Program-made: the position numbers and the translations under genes | DNA from: JANLQX01 sp031368215 | Lineage (GTDB): Bacteria > Actinomycetota > Acidimicrobiia > Acidimicrobiales > JANYDT01 | DNA length: 64,000 nt | Reading direction: 5' to 3' | NCBI GenBank assembly: GCA_031368215.1 | Contig: JANLRD010000155.1 | Coordinates: forward strand, 1-64,000 | Shown: piece by piece, positions 24,904 through 33,805 of the stretch | How positions within the stretch are numbered: position 1 is the stretch's first letter | Layout: the number at the start of each line of letters is the position of its first letter | Notes under the pieces: generated by a model | What the model saw: the letters and a program-made list of their open reading frames with translations, nothing else | Database searches by the model: none | Told to the model about the DNA's origin: nothing

Positions 24904-27398
24904 CACTGCTGCACCGTAGCGGGTGGCGCGGCGGCAACCGGTGGGGCGACCGCGACCGGCGGCACTCCGGACGACGCGTCGGGCGCCTGCGTCGGAACCG
25001 TGCTTCCCGCCTGGACGGGCTGCTGTTCGGTCGGCGTGTCCAAGAGGATCGTGTCCGAGAGGATTGTGGTGGTCGTTGTTGCTGACGTCCTCCGCTTCGC
25101 CAGGGTGGCGCTGCTGAGCCGGTCCTGGCATCGCGTACCTCTGGTCAGCGTCGCCCGTGGCAGGGCGGGACCGGCCGACCCGGGAAGGCGGATCCCCACG
25201 TCCGGCAGGGTTGGCGCGCGTCCGCCCACGCTCACCGAGAAGCCTCGACCAACCGCGCCGTCGAGGGGGCGTTGCGCAAGCGCCTCGGTGGGTGCCTCTG
25301 CCGGCGTGACGACGGGAACGGGGACTGGTGCCTCGACCGGCGCTTCAACAGGTGCTTCGCTGCTCACCGCCGCAGACTTTCCGGTCGTGTTCACCGACCC
25401 CTTCTTCTTCACGTCCTTGGTTGACTTCGGCTCATCGACGATGGCCAGACATTCGGCCTTCCCGAACACGGTGTAGTCCGGCTCGGCGAACGCAAGCGCG
25501 GGCTCGAACCGGAGCACCGACTCGGAATACTTCTGCCAGATCTGCGCTGGGTAGGTGCCGCCGAACACGCGGATCCCGCCCACGTCACGCATCGAGATCT
25601 TCGCCTTCGGCGAACCCATCCACACAGCAGTGGCGAGCTGCGGGGTGAAGCCGACGAACCACGCGTCCTCGTAGTCGTTGGTGGTGCCGGTCTTGCCTGC
25701 GACCGGCCGATCACCGAGCTGGGCTGCCGTTCCGGTCCCGCGCTTCACGACCTGCGTCATCGCGTCGGTAAGTACACGTATCTGATTGGCTTCGGCAACG
25801 CGCTCGTCGGACACCTTCGCCCGAAACAGCACGATGTTGGCCCGGTTGCGCACCTCCTGAATCAGATACGGCTTGCGCTTCAGACCTCCCGAGGCGATCG
25901 TCGCATAGGCGCCGGCCATCTCGATCGGGTGCACTTCTTCGACGCCCAGCGCCATGGCCGGCACCGGATCGATCGGTGTGGTGATACCGAGGCGACGCGC
26001 AGTCGCAACGATGTTGCGATAGCCGACGATGTAGGCCAGGCGAGCGAACGCGCAATTGCTGGAGGCCACGAGCTGATCGCTCAGGGAGGCGACCTTGCCG
26101 GTGGCGTCGCCGGCGTTGTGCGGTTCGAACGGGTCCGGTTCTCCACCCGGGTTGGGGATCGGACACGGTTCCTCGCCGCTCAGGTACGACAGCGGGCTGA
26201 TGCCCTGTTCCAACGCAGCGAGCAGGACGAAGGGCTTCCATGATGAGCCCGGTTGGCGGAGTCCCTGGGTCACAAGGTTGTACTTGTCGGTGTCGAACCC
26301 CCGTCCTCCGACCATGGCCCTCACCGCACCGGTCGGAACGTCAACCGACGCGACGGCGGCGGTGAAGTCGGGTTCGTCGGCGGGCAACACCTCGCGCACT
26401 GCATCCTCCGCGGCGCGTTGGGCCACCGGGTCGAACGTCGTCGTGATCTGGAGCCCACCGTTGAACACGGCCTCGTAGCGCTCCCTTGCCGTCTCCCCGA
26501 GCCGCTTGTCGTTCAGCAGCGCTTGTTTGACGGTCTCGATGAAATAGGTGTCGGGCTTCGCCAACCGGTCCGCCGGCCGGGGCATCGGGCTGCGCTTGAG
26601 CAGTTCGGCCTCACCCGAAGTGATCTGTCCGACCACCACCATTCGGTCGAGGACGACACTGCGCCTGGCGCGGGAGCGGTCGCGGAAACGGGACGGGTCG
26701 TAGCCAACGGGGTTGCGGATCATGCCGGCAAGGAAGGCCGACTCGCCAACGGTCAGCTGTTCAACGGGGTGCTGGAAGTAGCGCTCCGCCGCGGCCTGCA
26801 CACCGTAGGCACCCTGGCCGAAATACACCTGGTTGAGGTACCGCTCGAGGATCTGGTCCTTCGTGAACTTCTTCTCGAGCTGCAGGGCGAGCGACACCTC
26901 GCGAACCTTGCGGCTGATCTCCTGCTTCGATGTGAGCAGCGAGAGCTTGACCAGCTGCTGCGTGATCGTCGACCCTCCCTGGGCAACCCCACCGGCGTCG
27001 ACGTTGGCGCCGATCGCCCCGAGCGTGCGGAAGATGTTCACGCCCTTGTGTTGGTAGAACGACGAGTCCTCGACAGCCAGGATCGCGTTCACGAGGGACT
27101 TCGGAACCCGGGCGAGCGGGACGGCGCTTCGGTTCTGCTCGGCGTGGAGCACCGCGATCACCTTGTTGTTACGGTCGAGCACAAGAGATCGCTGATCGAG
27201 CGGCCGCAACTCGTCGACGTCGGGACCGACGTAGCGCACGCTACGCACCGCCACCGAGAACTGCGATCCGATCAGGATGAACGCCAGCGCCAGCACTTCG
27301 GCCCCGAGAGCTCCTCCGGCCACGAGTACGACGAGACGGACCACTCCGCGGACGAGACGGGTCGGGAGCGATCGGATACCCCTCCGCCGGACCATCAC
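24903..27398 (-). CDS. Class A penicillin-binding protein (bifunctional transglycosylase/transpeptidase)
   Basis: 831 residues. One N-terminal membrane helix (about 21-48). GT51 domain: catalytic Glu110 in EDSSFYQHKG, GGSTITQQ (141-148), KEISRKVREVSLALQLE. Transpeptidase: SxxK at S385-K388 (GSSWKPF), SSN at 446-448, KTGT at 569-572. It polymerises and cross-links peptidoglycan outside the membrane. After about residue 640 comes a ~190-residue Pro/Ala/Thr-rich tail with TTTTT and APVEAPVEAP runs and no PASTA domain. Start is GTG at 27398 or ATG at 27395; both lie just after the FAD-oxidase stop at 27400, so the genes are coupled. Confidence 0.95.
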   Translation of the reverse strand: MMVRRRGIRSLPTRLVRGVVRLVVLVAGGALGAEVLALAFILIGSQFSVAVRSVRYVGPDVDELRPLDQRSLVLDRNNKVIAVLHAEQNRSAVPLARVPKSLVNAILAVEDSSFYQHKGVNIFRTLGAIGANVDAGGVAQGGSTITQQLVKLSLLTSKQEISRKVREVSLALQLEKKFTKDQILERYLNQVYFGQGAYGVQAAAERYFQHPVEQLTVGESAFLAGMIRNPVGYDPSRFRDRSRARRSVVLDRMVVVGQITSGEAELLKRSPMPRPADRLAKPDTYFIETVKQALLNDKRLGETARERYEAVFNGGLQITTTFDPVAQRAAEDAVREVLPADEPDFTAAVASVDVPTGAVRAMVGGRGFDTDKYNLVTQGLRQPGSSWKPFVLLAALEQGISPLSYLSGEEPCPIPNPGGEPDPFEPHNAGDATGKVASLSDQLVASSNCAFARLAYIVGYRNIVATARRLGITTPIDPVPAMALGVEEVHPIEMAGAYATIASGGLKRKPYLIQEVRNRANIVLFRAKVSDERVAEANQIRVLTDAMTQVVKRGTGTAAQLGDRPVAGKTGTTNDYEDAWFVGFTPQLATAVWMGSPKAKISMRDVGGIRVFGGTYPAQIWQKYSESVLRFEPALAFAEPDYTVFGKAECLAIVDEPKSTKDVKKKGSVNTTGKSAAVSSEAPVEAPVEAPVPVPVVTPAEAPTEALAQRPLDGAVGRGFSVSVGGRAPTLPDVGIRLPGSAGPALPRATLTRGTRCQDRLSSATLAKRRTSATTTTTILSDTILLDTPTEQQPVQAGSTVPTQAPDASSGVPPVAVAPPVAAAPPATVQQ

Positions 27399-27399
27399 C

Positions 27400-28797
27400 T
27401 CATGTTACGGCGTGGTCGTGCTCATCGGGGTGGAGCACGCCGGGGTTGGCACGACCATCGGGGTCGATCGCCCGTTTGATCGAACGCATCGCTTCGACGT
27501 CGGGTCGGCCGCGATCACGCACCAGCCATCCCCGCTTCAGTCGGCCGATGCCGTGTTCGGCGGACACCACGCCACCACAGCCGAGAACGCGCGAAAGCAC
27601 ACACGTCTCGACGGCATCGAACGAGTCGACGGACACGGCGACGTTCACGTGGAGATTGCCGTCCCCGAGATGACCGAACACGACGGTTCGCAGGACCGGC
27701 GCAACGGACTCAAGGGCGTCATCGAGTCCGTCGACGAACTCGACCAGCCGATGGAGCGGGACGCTGACGTCGAGCTTCACCGCCGGCCCGAAGAGCGCCG
27801 CAAGCTCCCCCTGGGCGTCGCGCACGCGCCACCACGCGTCACGAGCAGCGGTGCCGATGGCGACAGCCGCGTCGCCGACGATGGCGCCGGCGGACCGTTC
27901 GACAGCCGATGCCAGTTCGTCGAACGCTCCGGGACCCACCGCTTCCACCAACATCCCCCACGGCGCGGCCCAAGGCGCCGGAGTAGGCCACGCACGAGCC
28001 TCACAGAGAGCGGAGATGTCACGACCCCGCATCAGTTCGCACGCCACCAACGCCGACACCCCCCGCAGGTGGCGCAGCACATCGAGCGCGTCGGAAACGG
28101 ACGCCACGCCGAGCGCCGCCGTGACGCGTGGGGAGAGGGCGGGGCGTAGCTGCAGACGAGCCGAGGTGATGACACCGAGCGTTCCTTCGCTCCCGCACAT
28201 CAGCTGCGCCAGGTTGAGCCCCGTGTTGTCCTTCGCGAGACCGTGCATCCGACGTATCACGCTCCCGTCCGGCAGCACGGCCTCGATGCCGACCAGTTGG
28301 GCGCGCGTCATGCCGTAGTGCAGCACCGCCGTGCCCCCGGCGTTTGTCGCGATGGTGCCGCCGATCGTGGCGCGGTCACGGGCGCCGAAGTCGATGCCGT
28401 ACAGGAGACCGAACGGTGCGACGGCGTTGGCGAGCTCGGTGAGGGTGACCCCCGCTCCGACGCTGACCTGCATCGCGTCTCGGTCGATCGCACCGATCGT
28501 GCACATCCGGCGCGTCGACACGACCACCTCGCCGTCGACCGGCACGCCGCCACCGACGAGTCCGGTGTTGCCGCCCTGGGGAACCCATGGCACGTTGAAC
28601 GTTCGGCATACACCGATCACCGCAGCCGCCTGTGCCGCGTCCGACGGCAGGACGATCGCCGGCGGAATACCCGACCAACGCCTCGTCCAGTCGACGGTGT
28701 AGTCGGCCCACAGATCCGGATCGGTGACCACAGCATCGTGTCCGACGGCCGTTCGCAGGGCGGCAACGAGGTCCGACTGGTTGTCGATGACGGCCAC
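27400..28797 (-). CDS. FAD-linked oxidase (GlcD/D-2-hydroxyacid dehydrogenase type)
   Basis: 465 residues. FAD_binding_4 domain: VPQGGNTGLVGGGVP and FGARDRATIGGTIATNAGG. C-terminal FAD-oxidase domain: GHLGDGNLHVN, SAEHGIGRLKR and NPGVLHP. It probably oxidises a 2-hydroxy acid (D-lactate, glycolate or 2-hydroxyglutarate), passing electrons to a flavoprotein or quinone. A GTG start at 28797 is supported by a -10 box six bases away. Same strand as the PBP gene, 1 nt before it. Shares a divergent promoter region with lgt. Confidence 0.93.
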   Translation of the reverse strand: MAVIDNQSDLVAALRTAVGHDAVVTDPDLWADYTVDWTRRWSGIPPAIVLPSDAAQAAAVIGVCRTFNVPWVPQGGNTGLVGGGVPVDGEVVVSTRRMCTIGAIDRDAMQVSVGAGVTLTELANAVAPFGLLYGIDFGARDRATIGGTIATNAGGTAVLHYGMTRAQLVGIEAVLPDGSVIRRMHGLAKDNTGLNLAQLMCGSEGTLGVITSARLQLRPALSPRVTAALGVASVSDALDVLRHLRGVSALVACELMRGRDISALCEARAWPTPAPWAAPWGMLVEAVGPGAFDELASAVERSAGAIVGDAAVAIGTAARDAWWRVRDAQGELAALFGPAVKLDVSVPLHRLVEFVDGLDDALESVAPVLRTVVFGHLGDGNLHVNVAVSVDSFDAVETCVLSRVLGCGGVVSAEHGIGRLKRGWLVRDRGRPDVEAMRSIKRAIDPDGRANPGVLHPDEHDHAVT

Positions 28798-28803
28798 ATG
28801 GCG

Positions 28804-28809
28804 ACGTTA
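28804..28809 (-). promoter_or_regulatory. -10 element of the FAD-oxidase gene (leaderless)
   Basis: TAACGT on the minus strand ends 6 nt before GTG at 28797. Confidence 0.55.
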
Positions 28810-28867
28810 GGGGCTGCGCGCACCTCGACTCGCCGGCGGGGCGGCCGGGCCGGCCGGCCGGCACAGC

Positions 28868-28873
28868 TACCGT
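28868..28873 (+). promoter_or_regulatory. -10 element of lgt (leaderless)
   Basis: TACCGT ends 7 nt before the ATG at 28881; no ribosome-binding site. Confidence 0.55.
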
Positions 28874-28880
28874 CGTCGCC

Positions 28881-29798
28881 ATGGTTCCTGTCCTGCTCGC
28901 GTCGTCACCAGGCCACTGGTCCGGATCCGTGGGTCTCGGACAGTTCCTGGCGTCGATCCCGAGTCCGTCGAGCGGATCGCTCCACCTGGGTCCCCTCCGC
29001 CTCAACGCCTACGGGATGTGCATCGCCTTCGGCATGATGGTCGCGGTTTGGGTCACCGACCGGCGCTGGCAGGCCGAGGGGGGCCACCCGGCCGACATGG
29101 GGGCGATCGCCACCTGGGCGCTGCCCGCCGGCGTCATCGGGGCGCGGATATACCACGTCGCTACCGATTGGAAGAGCTACCGCGGGCGCTGGATCGAGAC
29201 GTTATGGCTGTGGCAGGGCGGACTCGGCATCTGGGGTGGCATTGCCCTGGGAACGCTCGGCGGGGTCGTCGTCGCCCGGCGGCGCCACCTCAACTCCTTG
29301 CGTTTGATGGACGCGGCGGCCGTGGGCATTCCCCTCGCCCAGGCCATCGGCCGGTGGGGCAACTGGTTCAACATCGAGCTCTTCGGCCGACCCTCGTCAC
29401 TGCCATGGGCGCTCGAGGTGCCACCCGGCAAGCGTCCGGCGGGCTATCTCGACGCGACCACGTTCCACCCGACCTTCCTGTACGAATCGATCTGGTGCGT
29501 GCTCGTCGCCGGACTCGTCCTCGTTGTGCAGAAGCGTTTCGGGCACCGCCTCCGACCCGGTCGATTGTTCGCCGTCTACGTTGCCGGGTACACCTTCGGA
29601 CGGTTCTTCATCGAGCGGATCCGCATCGACAAGTCCACCAGGCTCTTCGGCCTGCGCTTCAACGAATGGGTCGCTGGCACGGTGTTCCTCATCGCCGTGA
29701 CGGTGATCGCCTCCGGCCTGCGGCCACGAGACTCAGCGGGTGGCGAAGCCGGCCCAGTAGCCGACCGGCCCGTTCTCCGGGACGAACTCGACGCCTGA
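28881..29798 (+). CDS. lgt: Prolipoprotein diacylglyceryl transferase
   Basis: 305 residues, seven membrane helices. Lgt moves diacylglycerol from phosphatidylglycerol to the lipobox cysteine of prolipoproteins, the first step of lipoprotein maturation. Family motifs: LNAYGMCIAFGMM, GARIYHVATDW, the signature GRWGNWFNIELFGRP, FHPTFLYES and FGRFFIERIRID. This enzyme would process the several lipoproteins of this window, one of which (29733-30374) is encoded tail-to-tail with it. The last 66 nt overlap that convergent gene; the corresponding C-terminal tail is hydrophilic and poorly conserved. Confidence 0.96.
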   Translation: MVPVLLASSPGHWSGSVGLGQFLASIPSPSSGSLHLGPLRLNAYGMCIAFGMMVAVWVTDRRWQAEGGHPADMGAIATWALPAGVIGARIYHVATDWKSYRGRWIETLWLWQGGLGIWGGIALGTLGGVVVARRRHLNSLRLMDAAAVGIPLAQAIGRWGNWFNIELFGRPSSLPWALEVPPGKRPAGYLDATTFHPTFLYESIWCVLVAGLVLVVQKRFGHRLRPGRLFAVYVAGYTFGRFFIERIRIDKSTRLFGLRFNEWVAGTVFLIAVTVIASGLRPRDSAGGEAGPVADRPVLRDELDA

Positions 29799-30374
29799 CC
29801 GGAGTTCGCAGGTGACCCCGGTCGGGTTGACGTTCTCGCCTTCCGCGGTGACGGCACCGATCGATACCGCCCAGCCGGGTGCGTTGCGCGACGGGTACGA
29901 GTCGGCGGAGAAGCTCCACCCGTTGTCCGACGACGGCGAGTCGGCCGACGTGGTCCCGTCGTCATTCCAGCGGAGCCCGACCGGACCCGACCTGAAGCTC
30001 CCCGTCGCGGTCGTCCCCTCGACGCTGATCGTCACCGGGGACGCCGGCCGCGTTCCCGAGAACGTGAACCCGCACACAACTCCGCGATAGGTCAGGTCGG
30101 TGACCCGCATCCGCAGGACCGGGGTCGCCGCGGCGATCGCAACGACGGTCTCCTTCAGCGGACGCGGGTCCGCCCCCGGTGTATCGAAGACCACCGAGAT
30201 CTCCTGCGATGCGTTCACCTCGGCTGCAGCCTCGGTCTCCCCGGTCGACGCTCCGACGGTCGCCGCCTCGGTTGGCCGCGGGCTCGATGACGAGGAGCAG
30301 GCCGCTCCCCCGAGAGCGACCATGACACCAATGGCGACGAGCACCGTCCGCGATGGGGTCCTTCGGAGCTTCAT
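29733..30374 (-). CDS. Lipoprotein of unknown function
   Basis: 213 residues with a clear signal peptide and lipobox GAAC (Cys at about 26), a Ser/Thr/Glu-rich linker to ~55, then a beta-rich domain with three cysteines (VVCGFTF, VTCELRS). No family recognised. Its ATG overlaps the Nudix stop (ATGA), so it is the third gene of an EamA-Nudix-lipoprotein transcript. Its 3' end overlaps the lgt coding end by 66 nt on the other strand, unusually long for convergent genes. Confidence 0.85.
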   Translation of the reverse strand: MKLRRTPSRTVLVAIGVMVALGGAACSSSSSPRPTEAATVGASTGETEAAAEVNASQEISVVFDTPGADPRPLKETVVAIAAATPVLRMRVTDLTYRGVVCGFTFSGTRPASPVTISVEGTTATGSFRSGPVGLRWNDDGTTSADSPSSDNGWSFSADSYPSRNAPGWAVSIGAVTAEGENVNPTGVTCELRSGVEFVPENGPVGYWAGFATR

Positions 30375-30790
30375 GACGTGGATAGCGCGGCGGGGTCGTC
30401 GTCGGGACCCAGCAGGTCGGCATCGCGGGGGTAGCTGAGGAGCGAACGTGCCTCACCGGGCGTGACCCACCGGACCTCGTCGACCTCCTCGTTCGGCTCG
30501 AAGGTTCCCGCGAGCACCGTGCCACGCCACCAGTGCACGATTTTCGGGCGACCCTTGCGGTCGACATATTCGATGTCGCTCAGGCGCTCGCCGAGCACGG
30601 CAACGAGCCCGGTCTCCTCGAACACTTCGCGGCGCGCGCACTCCTCGATCGTCTCGCCGGGGTCGAGTTTGCCCTTGGGGAACGACCAATCGTCGTAGCG
30701 CGGACGGTGCACCACGAGGACGGTGCGACCTTCGGGCGTATGGCGCTCCAGAAGTGCGCCGGCGGCGATGACGGTGGCGGGTTCGGTCAT
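30371..30790 (-). CDS. Nudix hydrolase
   Basis: 139 residues. The Nudix box is complete from GKLDPGETIEECARREVFEE to TG (residues 40-61). The opening VIAAGALLERHTPEGRTVLVVHRPRYDDWSFPKG, of which the key part is HRPRYDDWSFPKG, is typical of the MutT1/diadenosine-polyphosphate type found in actinobacteria; the histidine-phosphatase domain that MutT1 carries is absent here. It hydrolyses a nucleoside diphosphate linked to X. ATG at 30790 overlaps the EamA stop. Confidence 0.92.
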   Translation of the reverse strand: MTEPATVIAAGALLERHTPEGRTVLVVHRPRYDDWSFPKGKLDPGETIEECARREVFEETGLVAVLGERLSDIEYVDRKGRPKIVHWWRGTVLAGTFEPNEEVDEVRWVTPGEARSLLSYPRDADLLGPDDDPAALSTS

Positions 30791-31740
30791 GACGGAACGT
30801 GAACGGTGAGGGGAACCGTGTCGGGACGGACGGACGGTGCCGGTGACGACGCCGACATCCGCGCGATGGCGCCGACGGCGACCACCACCACGACCATGCC
30901 GATCAGCTGTGCCGCGTTCACGCGCTCGTGGAGGAACACCCACGCCCAGACGACGGCGAAGCCCGGCTGGGCAAGTTGCATCAGCGAGATGGTGGAGACC
31001 GGCACGGCCCGCTGCGCCCACGCAATCAGACCATGGCTGATCAGCCCGGAGCTCACGCACATGACGGCGATCAGCACCCACCCCTTGGAGGAGACGTCGC
31101 CGAGCTTGCCCGTCGAAACGGCGAAGGGAAGGACGACCACCGCGGCGACCGCGCTCATCCCGGCCATAAAGGGTCCGACGCCGAGAGAGTGCCGGACCGA
31201 TTTCGTTGCGAACAGATAGCTCGACCACATCACGACGGCACCGACGCAGGCCGCGTCACCGACCCACGAGTGCGAGCCGACCACATCGCGGTCGGCCAGG
31301 AAGAGGATCAGCGCAACACCGGTCAGCGCGGCTCCGCCGGCGGCAATGATCGCCGGTTTCACCCGTTCCCCAAGGCGCCACGCGGCGAACGGAACGACGA
31401 GGAGCGGAGCCAGGGTGCCGATGAACTCCGCGTTGGCGATTCGGGTTTTCGTCACCCCGGTGAAGAACAGCGTCAGGTTCAGGCCGAAGAACAACCCGGC
31501 CGGTGCCGACTTCTTCAGCGCAGCGATGGTGAAGCGCTGTTTGGTGACGAGCAGGATCGACTGCCAGAGCACCGCCCCGATGAGGAGACGCCAGAAGGCG
31601 ACCACGGCACCGGGTGACCCCGTGGAGCGCACCATGGTCGAGCCGGCCGAGAGGGCAACGATGGCGAAGCCGATCCCCACGATCCCGGCGACCCGATCGT
31701 TGACGTGCGTTGCCGGAACGGGAACGGTCGCGCTGCTCAC
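30787..31740 (-). CDS. EamA/DMT-family transporter
   Basis: 317 residues with ten membrane helices in two EamA halves (AGIVGIGFAIVALSAGSTM; SWVGDAACVGAVVMWSSYL). Such transporters export or import small metabolites such as amino acids or nucleosides. GTG at 31740 is chosen since a -10 box ends seven bases before it; an ATG 30 codons upstream (31830) lies too near the divergent AtuA start. First gene of a three-gene coupled transcript. Substrate unknown. Confidence 0.9.
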   Translation of the reverse strand: MSSATVPVPATHVNDRVAGIVGIGFAIVALSAGSTMVRSTGSPGAVVAFWRLLIGAVLWQSILLVTKQRFTIAALKKSAPAGLFFGLNLTLFFTGVTKTRIANAEFIGTLAPLLVVPFAAWRLGERVKPAIIAAGGAALTGVALILFLADRDVVGSHSWVGDAACVGAVVMWSSYLFATKSVRHSLGVGPFMAGMSAVAAVVVLPFAVSTGKLGDVSSKGWVLIAVMCVSSGLISHGLIAWAQRAVPVSTISLMQLAQPGFAVVWAWVFLHERVNAAQLIGMVVVVVAVGAIARMSASSPAPSVRPDTVPLTVHVPS

Positions 31741-31747
31741 TGCGTCC

Positions 31748-31753
31748 AGGGTA
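31748..31753 (-). promoter_or_regulatory. -10 element of the EamA operon (leaderless)
   Basis: TACCCT on the minus strand ends 7 nt before GTG at 31740. Confidence 0.5.
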
Positions 31754-31852
31754 GTGGCGATACCCGGATTCGCGGTTTCGATTCGGCCGGCCCGGCGCCG
31801 CTCGTTCCCGGCCGGTTCGTCACGGGCCACGCCGAGGTGCTGAGATCACTAC

Positions 31853-33616
31853 GTGACCAGTCGACCGATACGCATCGCCAACTGCAGTGGCTTCTATGGA
31901 GACCGCCTCAGCGCCGCACGGGAAATGGTCGAAGGCGGACCCATCGATGTGCTGACCGGCGACTGGCTGGCCGAGCTGACCATGCTCATCCTCGCCAAGT
32001 CGAAGGCGTCGGGCGGTGCGGGGTATGCCCGCACGTTCGTCACCCAGATGGAACAGGTCCTCGGCACTTGTCTCGAACGCGGCATCAAGGTCGTCACCAA
32101 TGCCGGAGGTCTCGACCCGGCCGCCTGTGCGGACGCGGTGCGGACCGTGGCCGAACGCCTCGGCCTCGCGCCCAAGCTGGCATGGGTCACCGGCGATGAC
32201 ATCCTGCCGCGCCTCGGTGAACTCCGAACCGCCGGCCACGACCTGGCCCACCTCGACACCGGTGCGGCGTTCGGTGAGCGGCCGGCCATCACCGCGAACG
32301 CCTACCTGGGCGGCTGGGGCATCGCGGAGGCACTCGGGCTCGGCGCCGACGTGGTGATCACCGGCCGGGTCACCGACGCCGCCGTCGTCGTCGGTCCCGC
32401 GGCGTGGCATCACGGGTGGGCGCGCACGGACTGGGATGCACTCGCCGGGGCCGTCGTGGCCGGACACGTGATCGAGTGCGGGTGCCAGGCGACCGGCGGG
32501 AACTACTCCTTCTTCACCGAGATCCCGGACCTGCGCAACCCGGGCTTCCCCATCGCCGAGGTCGCCGCCGACGGGTCGACGGTGATCACCAAACACGAAG
32601 GAACCGCGGGCCGCGTCGACATCGGTACGGTCACCGCCCAGCTGCTCTATGAAGTGCAGGGGAGTCGCTACCTCAACCCCGATGTCACGACCCGTTTCGA
32701 CACGATCACCCTGGTCGACGATGGCCCGGACCGGGTGCGGATCACCGGAGTCCGTGGCGAAGCACCACCGACCACGGCCAAGGTCTGCATCAACGTCGAC
32801 GGCGGCTACCGGAACTCGATGACCTTCTGTCTCACCGGGCTCGACATCGAGGCGAAGGCCAAGCTGGTCGAGGACGTCTTCTGGCCGAACCAGAAGGGGG
32901 GCCGGGAGTCGTTCGCCGAGACCGCGACCAGGCTCGTCCGCAGCGACAAGGCCGATCCCCGGACCAACGACGAAGCCGTTGCCTACCTGACCCTGATCGC
33001 CAAGGACCCTGACGAGCGCAAGGTCGGCCGGGCGTTCGCGAACGTCGGGATCGAACTGGCACTCGCCAGCTACCCCGGCATGTTCGGCATGGGCGGTCCG
33101 AGCGGGGCCCAGTCCTACGGTGTCTACTGGCCGACGCTGATCCCGGCGGGTCTCCTCCACCACGAAGTTCATGTCGACGGTCGCACCGTCGTCGTGGACG
33201 CGGCCGTGGAAGGAGCCATGGACCCGCCCCGCGAGGAGGCCGAGGAGTCGGCTCCGGCCGACGCCGTAGCGTCGGAGCCCACGACCCGCATGCCGCTGGG
33301 ACGACTCGTCGGCGCCCGCTCGGGGGACAAGGGCGGCAACGCCAACGTGGGAGTGTGGGCTCGCGACGACGACACCTTCACGTGGCTACGCACCTTTCTC
33401 ACCACCGAACGGGTCCGGTCGCTGATGCCTGAAGCCGCGTCGCTCCCGATCCGCCGGGTCGAGCTCGCAAACATCCGCGCGCTTAACTTCATCATCGAGG
33501 GGCTCCTCGGCGAAGGGGTCGCGTCGAGCGTCCGTCTCGACGCCCAGGCGAAGAGCCTCGGCGAGTTCCTCCGGGCAAAGGTCGTCGACGTCCCGACCCG
33601 TCTGCTTCCGGCGTAG
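31853..33616 (+). CDS. AtuA-like (DUF1446) acyclic terpene utilisation protein
   Basis: 587 residues, GTG start. Residues ~5-455 match the DUF1446/AtuA domain (IRIANCSGFYGDRLSAAREM, GGPIDVLTGDWLAELTM, VTNAGGLDP, ITGRVTDAAVV, IECGCQATGGNYSFF). Residues ~480-585 form the second AtuA domain (GRLVGARSGDKGGNANVGVW). Pseudomonas AtuA acts in citronellol/geraniol breakdown, but its chemistry is not settled. Here a P450 follows and a CoA-transferase is nearby, which would suit terpene or branched-acid catabolism; no other atu genes are in the window. Both domains are fused, as in many actinobacteria. Confidence 0.9.
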   Translation: MTSRPIRIANCSGFYGDRLSAAREMVEGGPIDVLTGDWLAELTMLILAKSKASGGAGYARTFVTQMEQVLGTCLERGIKVVTNAGGLDPAACADAVRTVAERLGLAPKLAWVTGDDILPRLGELRTAGHDLAHLDTGAAFGERPAITANAYLGGWGIAEALGLGADVVITGRVTDAAVVVGPAAWHHGWARTDWDALAGAVVAGHVIECGCQATGGNYSFFTEIPDLRNPGFPIAEVAADGSTVITKHEGTAGRVDIGTVTAQLLYEVQGSRYLNPDVTTRFDTITLVDDGPDRVRITGVRGEAPPTTAKVCINVDGGYRNSMTFCLTGLDIEAKAKLVEDVFWPNQKGGRESFAETATRLVRSDKADPRTNDEAVAYLTLIAKDPDERKVGRAFANVGIELALASYPGMFGMGGPSGAQSYGVYWPTLIPAGLLHHEVHVDGRTVVVDAAVEGAMDPPREEAEESAPADAVASEPTTRMPLGRLVGARSGDKGGNANVGVWARDDDTFTWLRTFLTTERVRSLMPEAASLPIRRVELANIRALNFIIEGLLGEGVASSVRLDAQAKSLGEFLRAKVVDVPTRLLPA

Positions 33617-33619
33617 GTC

Positions 33620-33751
33620 CTACACGTAGTCGACGTGATCCTCGGCCGGGTCGGCGGCCGTCGCGGTCTCCGGCTGCACGGCGCGTCGGAGCAGCACGAC
33701 GTCGCACAGATCCACGTAGCCGTCGACGGCGTACCCGACCGATTTGCGCAC
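33620..33751 (-). CDS. Possible 43-residue small protein
   Basis: GTG at 33751 opens a short frame with very high GC at third positions (about 38 of 42 codons), better than the opposite strand. It is acidic at the C-terminus (EDHVDYV), with a central YVDLCDVVLLRRAVQPE. It fills most of the 190-bp space between the AtuA gene and P450. No start signal is visible and no family is recognised, so it is a candidate only. Confidence 0.35.
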   Translation of the reverse strand: MRKSVGYAVDGYVDLCDVVLLRRAVQPETATAADPAEDHVDYV

Positions 33752-33791
33752 ACAACCGGATGCGGAGTTGGGAAACGGCCCGGGCGAACCC

Positions 33792-33797
33792 TACCGT
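33792..33797 (+). promoter_or_regulatory. -10 element of the P450 gene (leaderless)
   Basis: TACCGT ends 8 nt before the ATG at 33806. Confidence 0.5.
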
Positions 33798-33805
33798 CGA
33801 GGTCC

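Noticed and set aside
24904..25131. 76-codon N-terminal extension of the zinc-ribbon protein
   Set aside because: It is just the PBP tail read in another frame; the ATG overlapping the PBP stop fits operon coupling.
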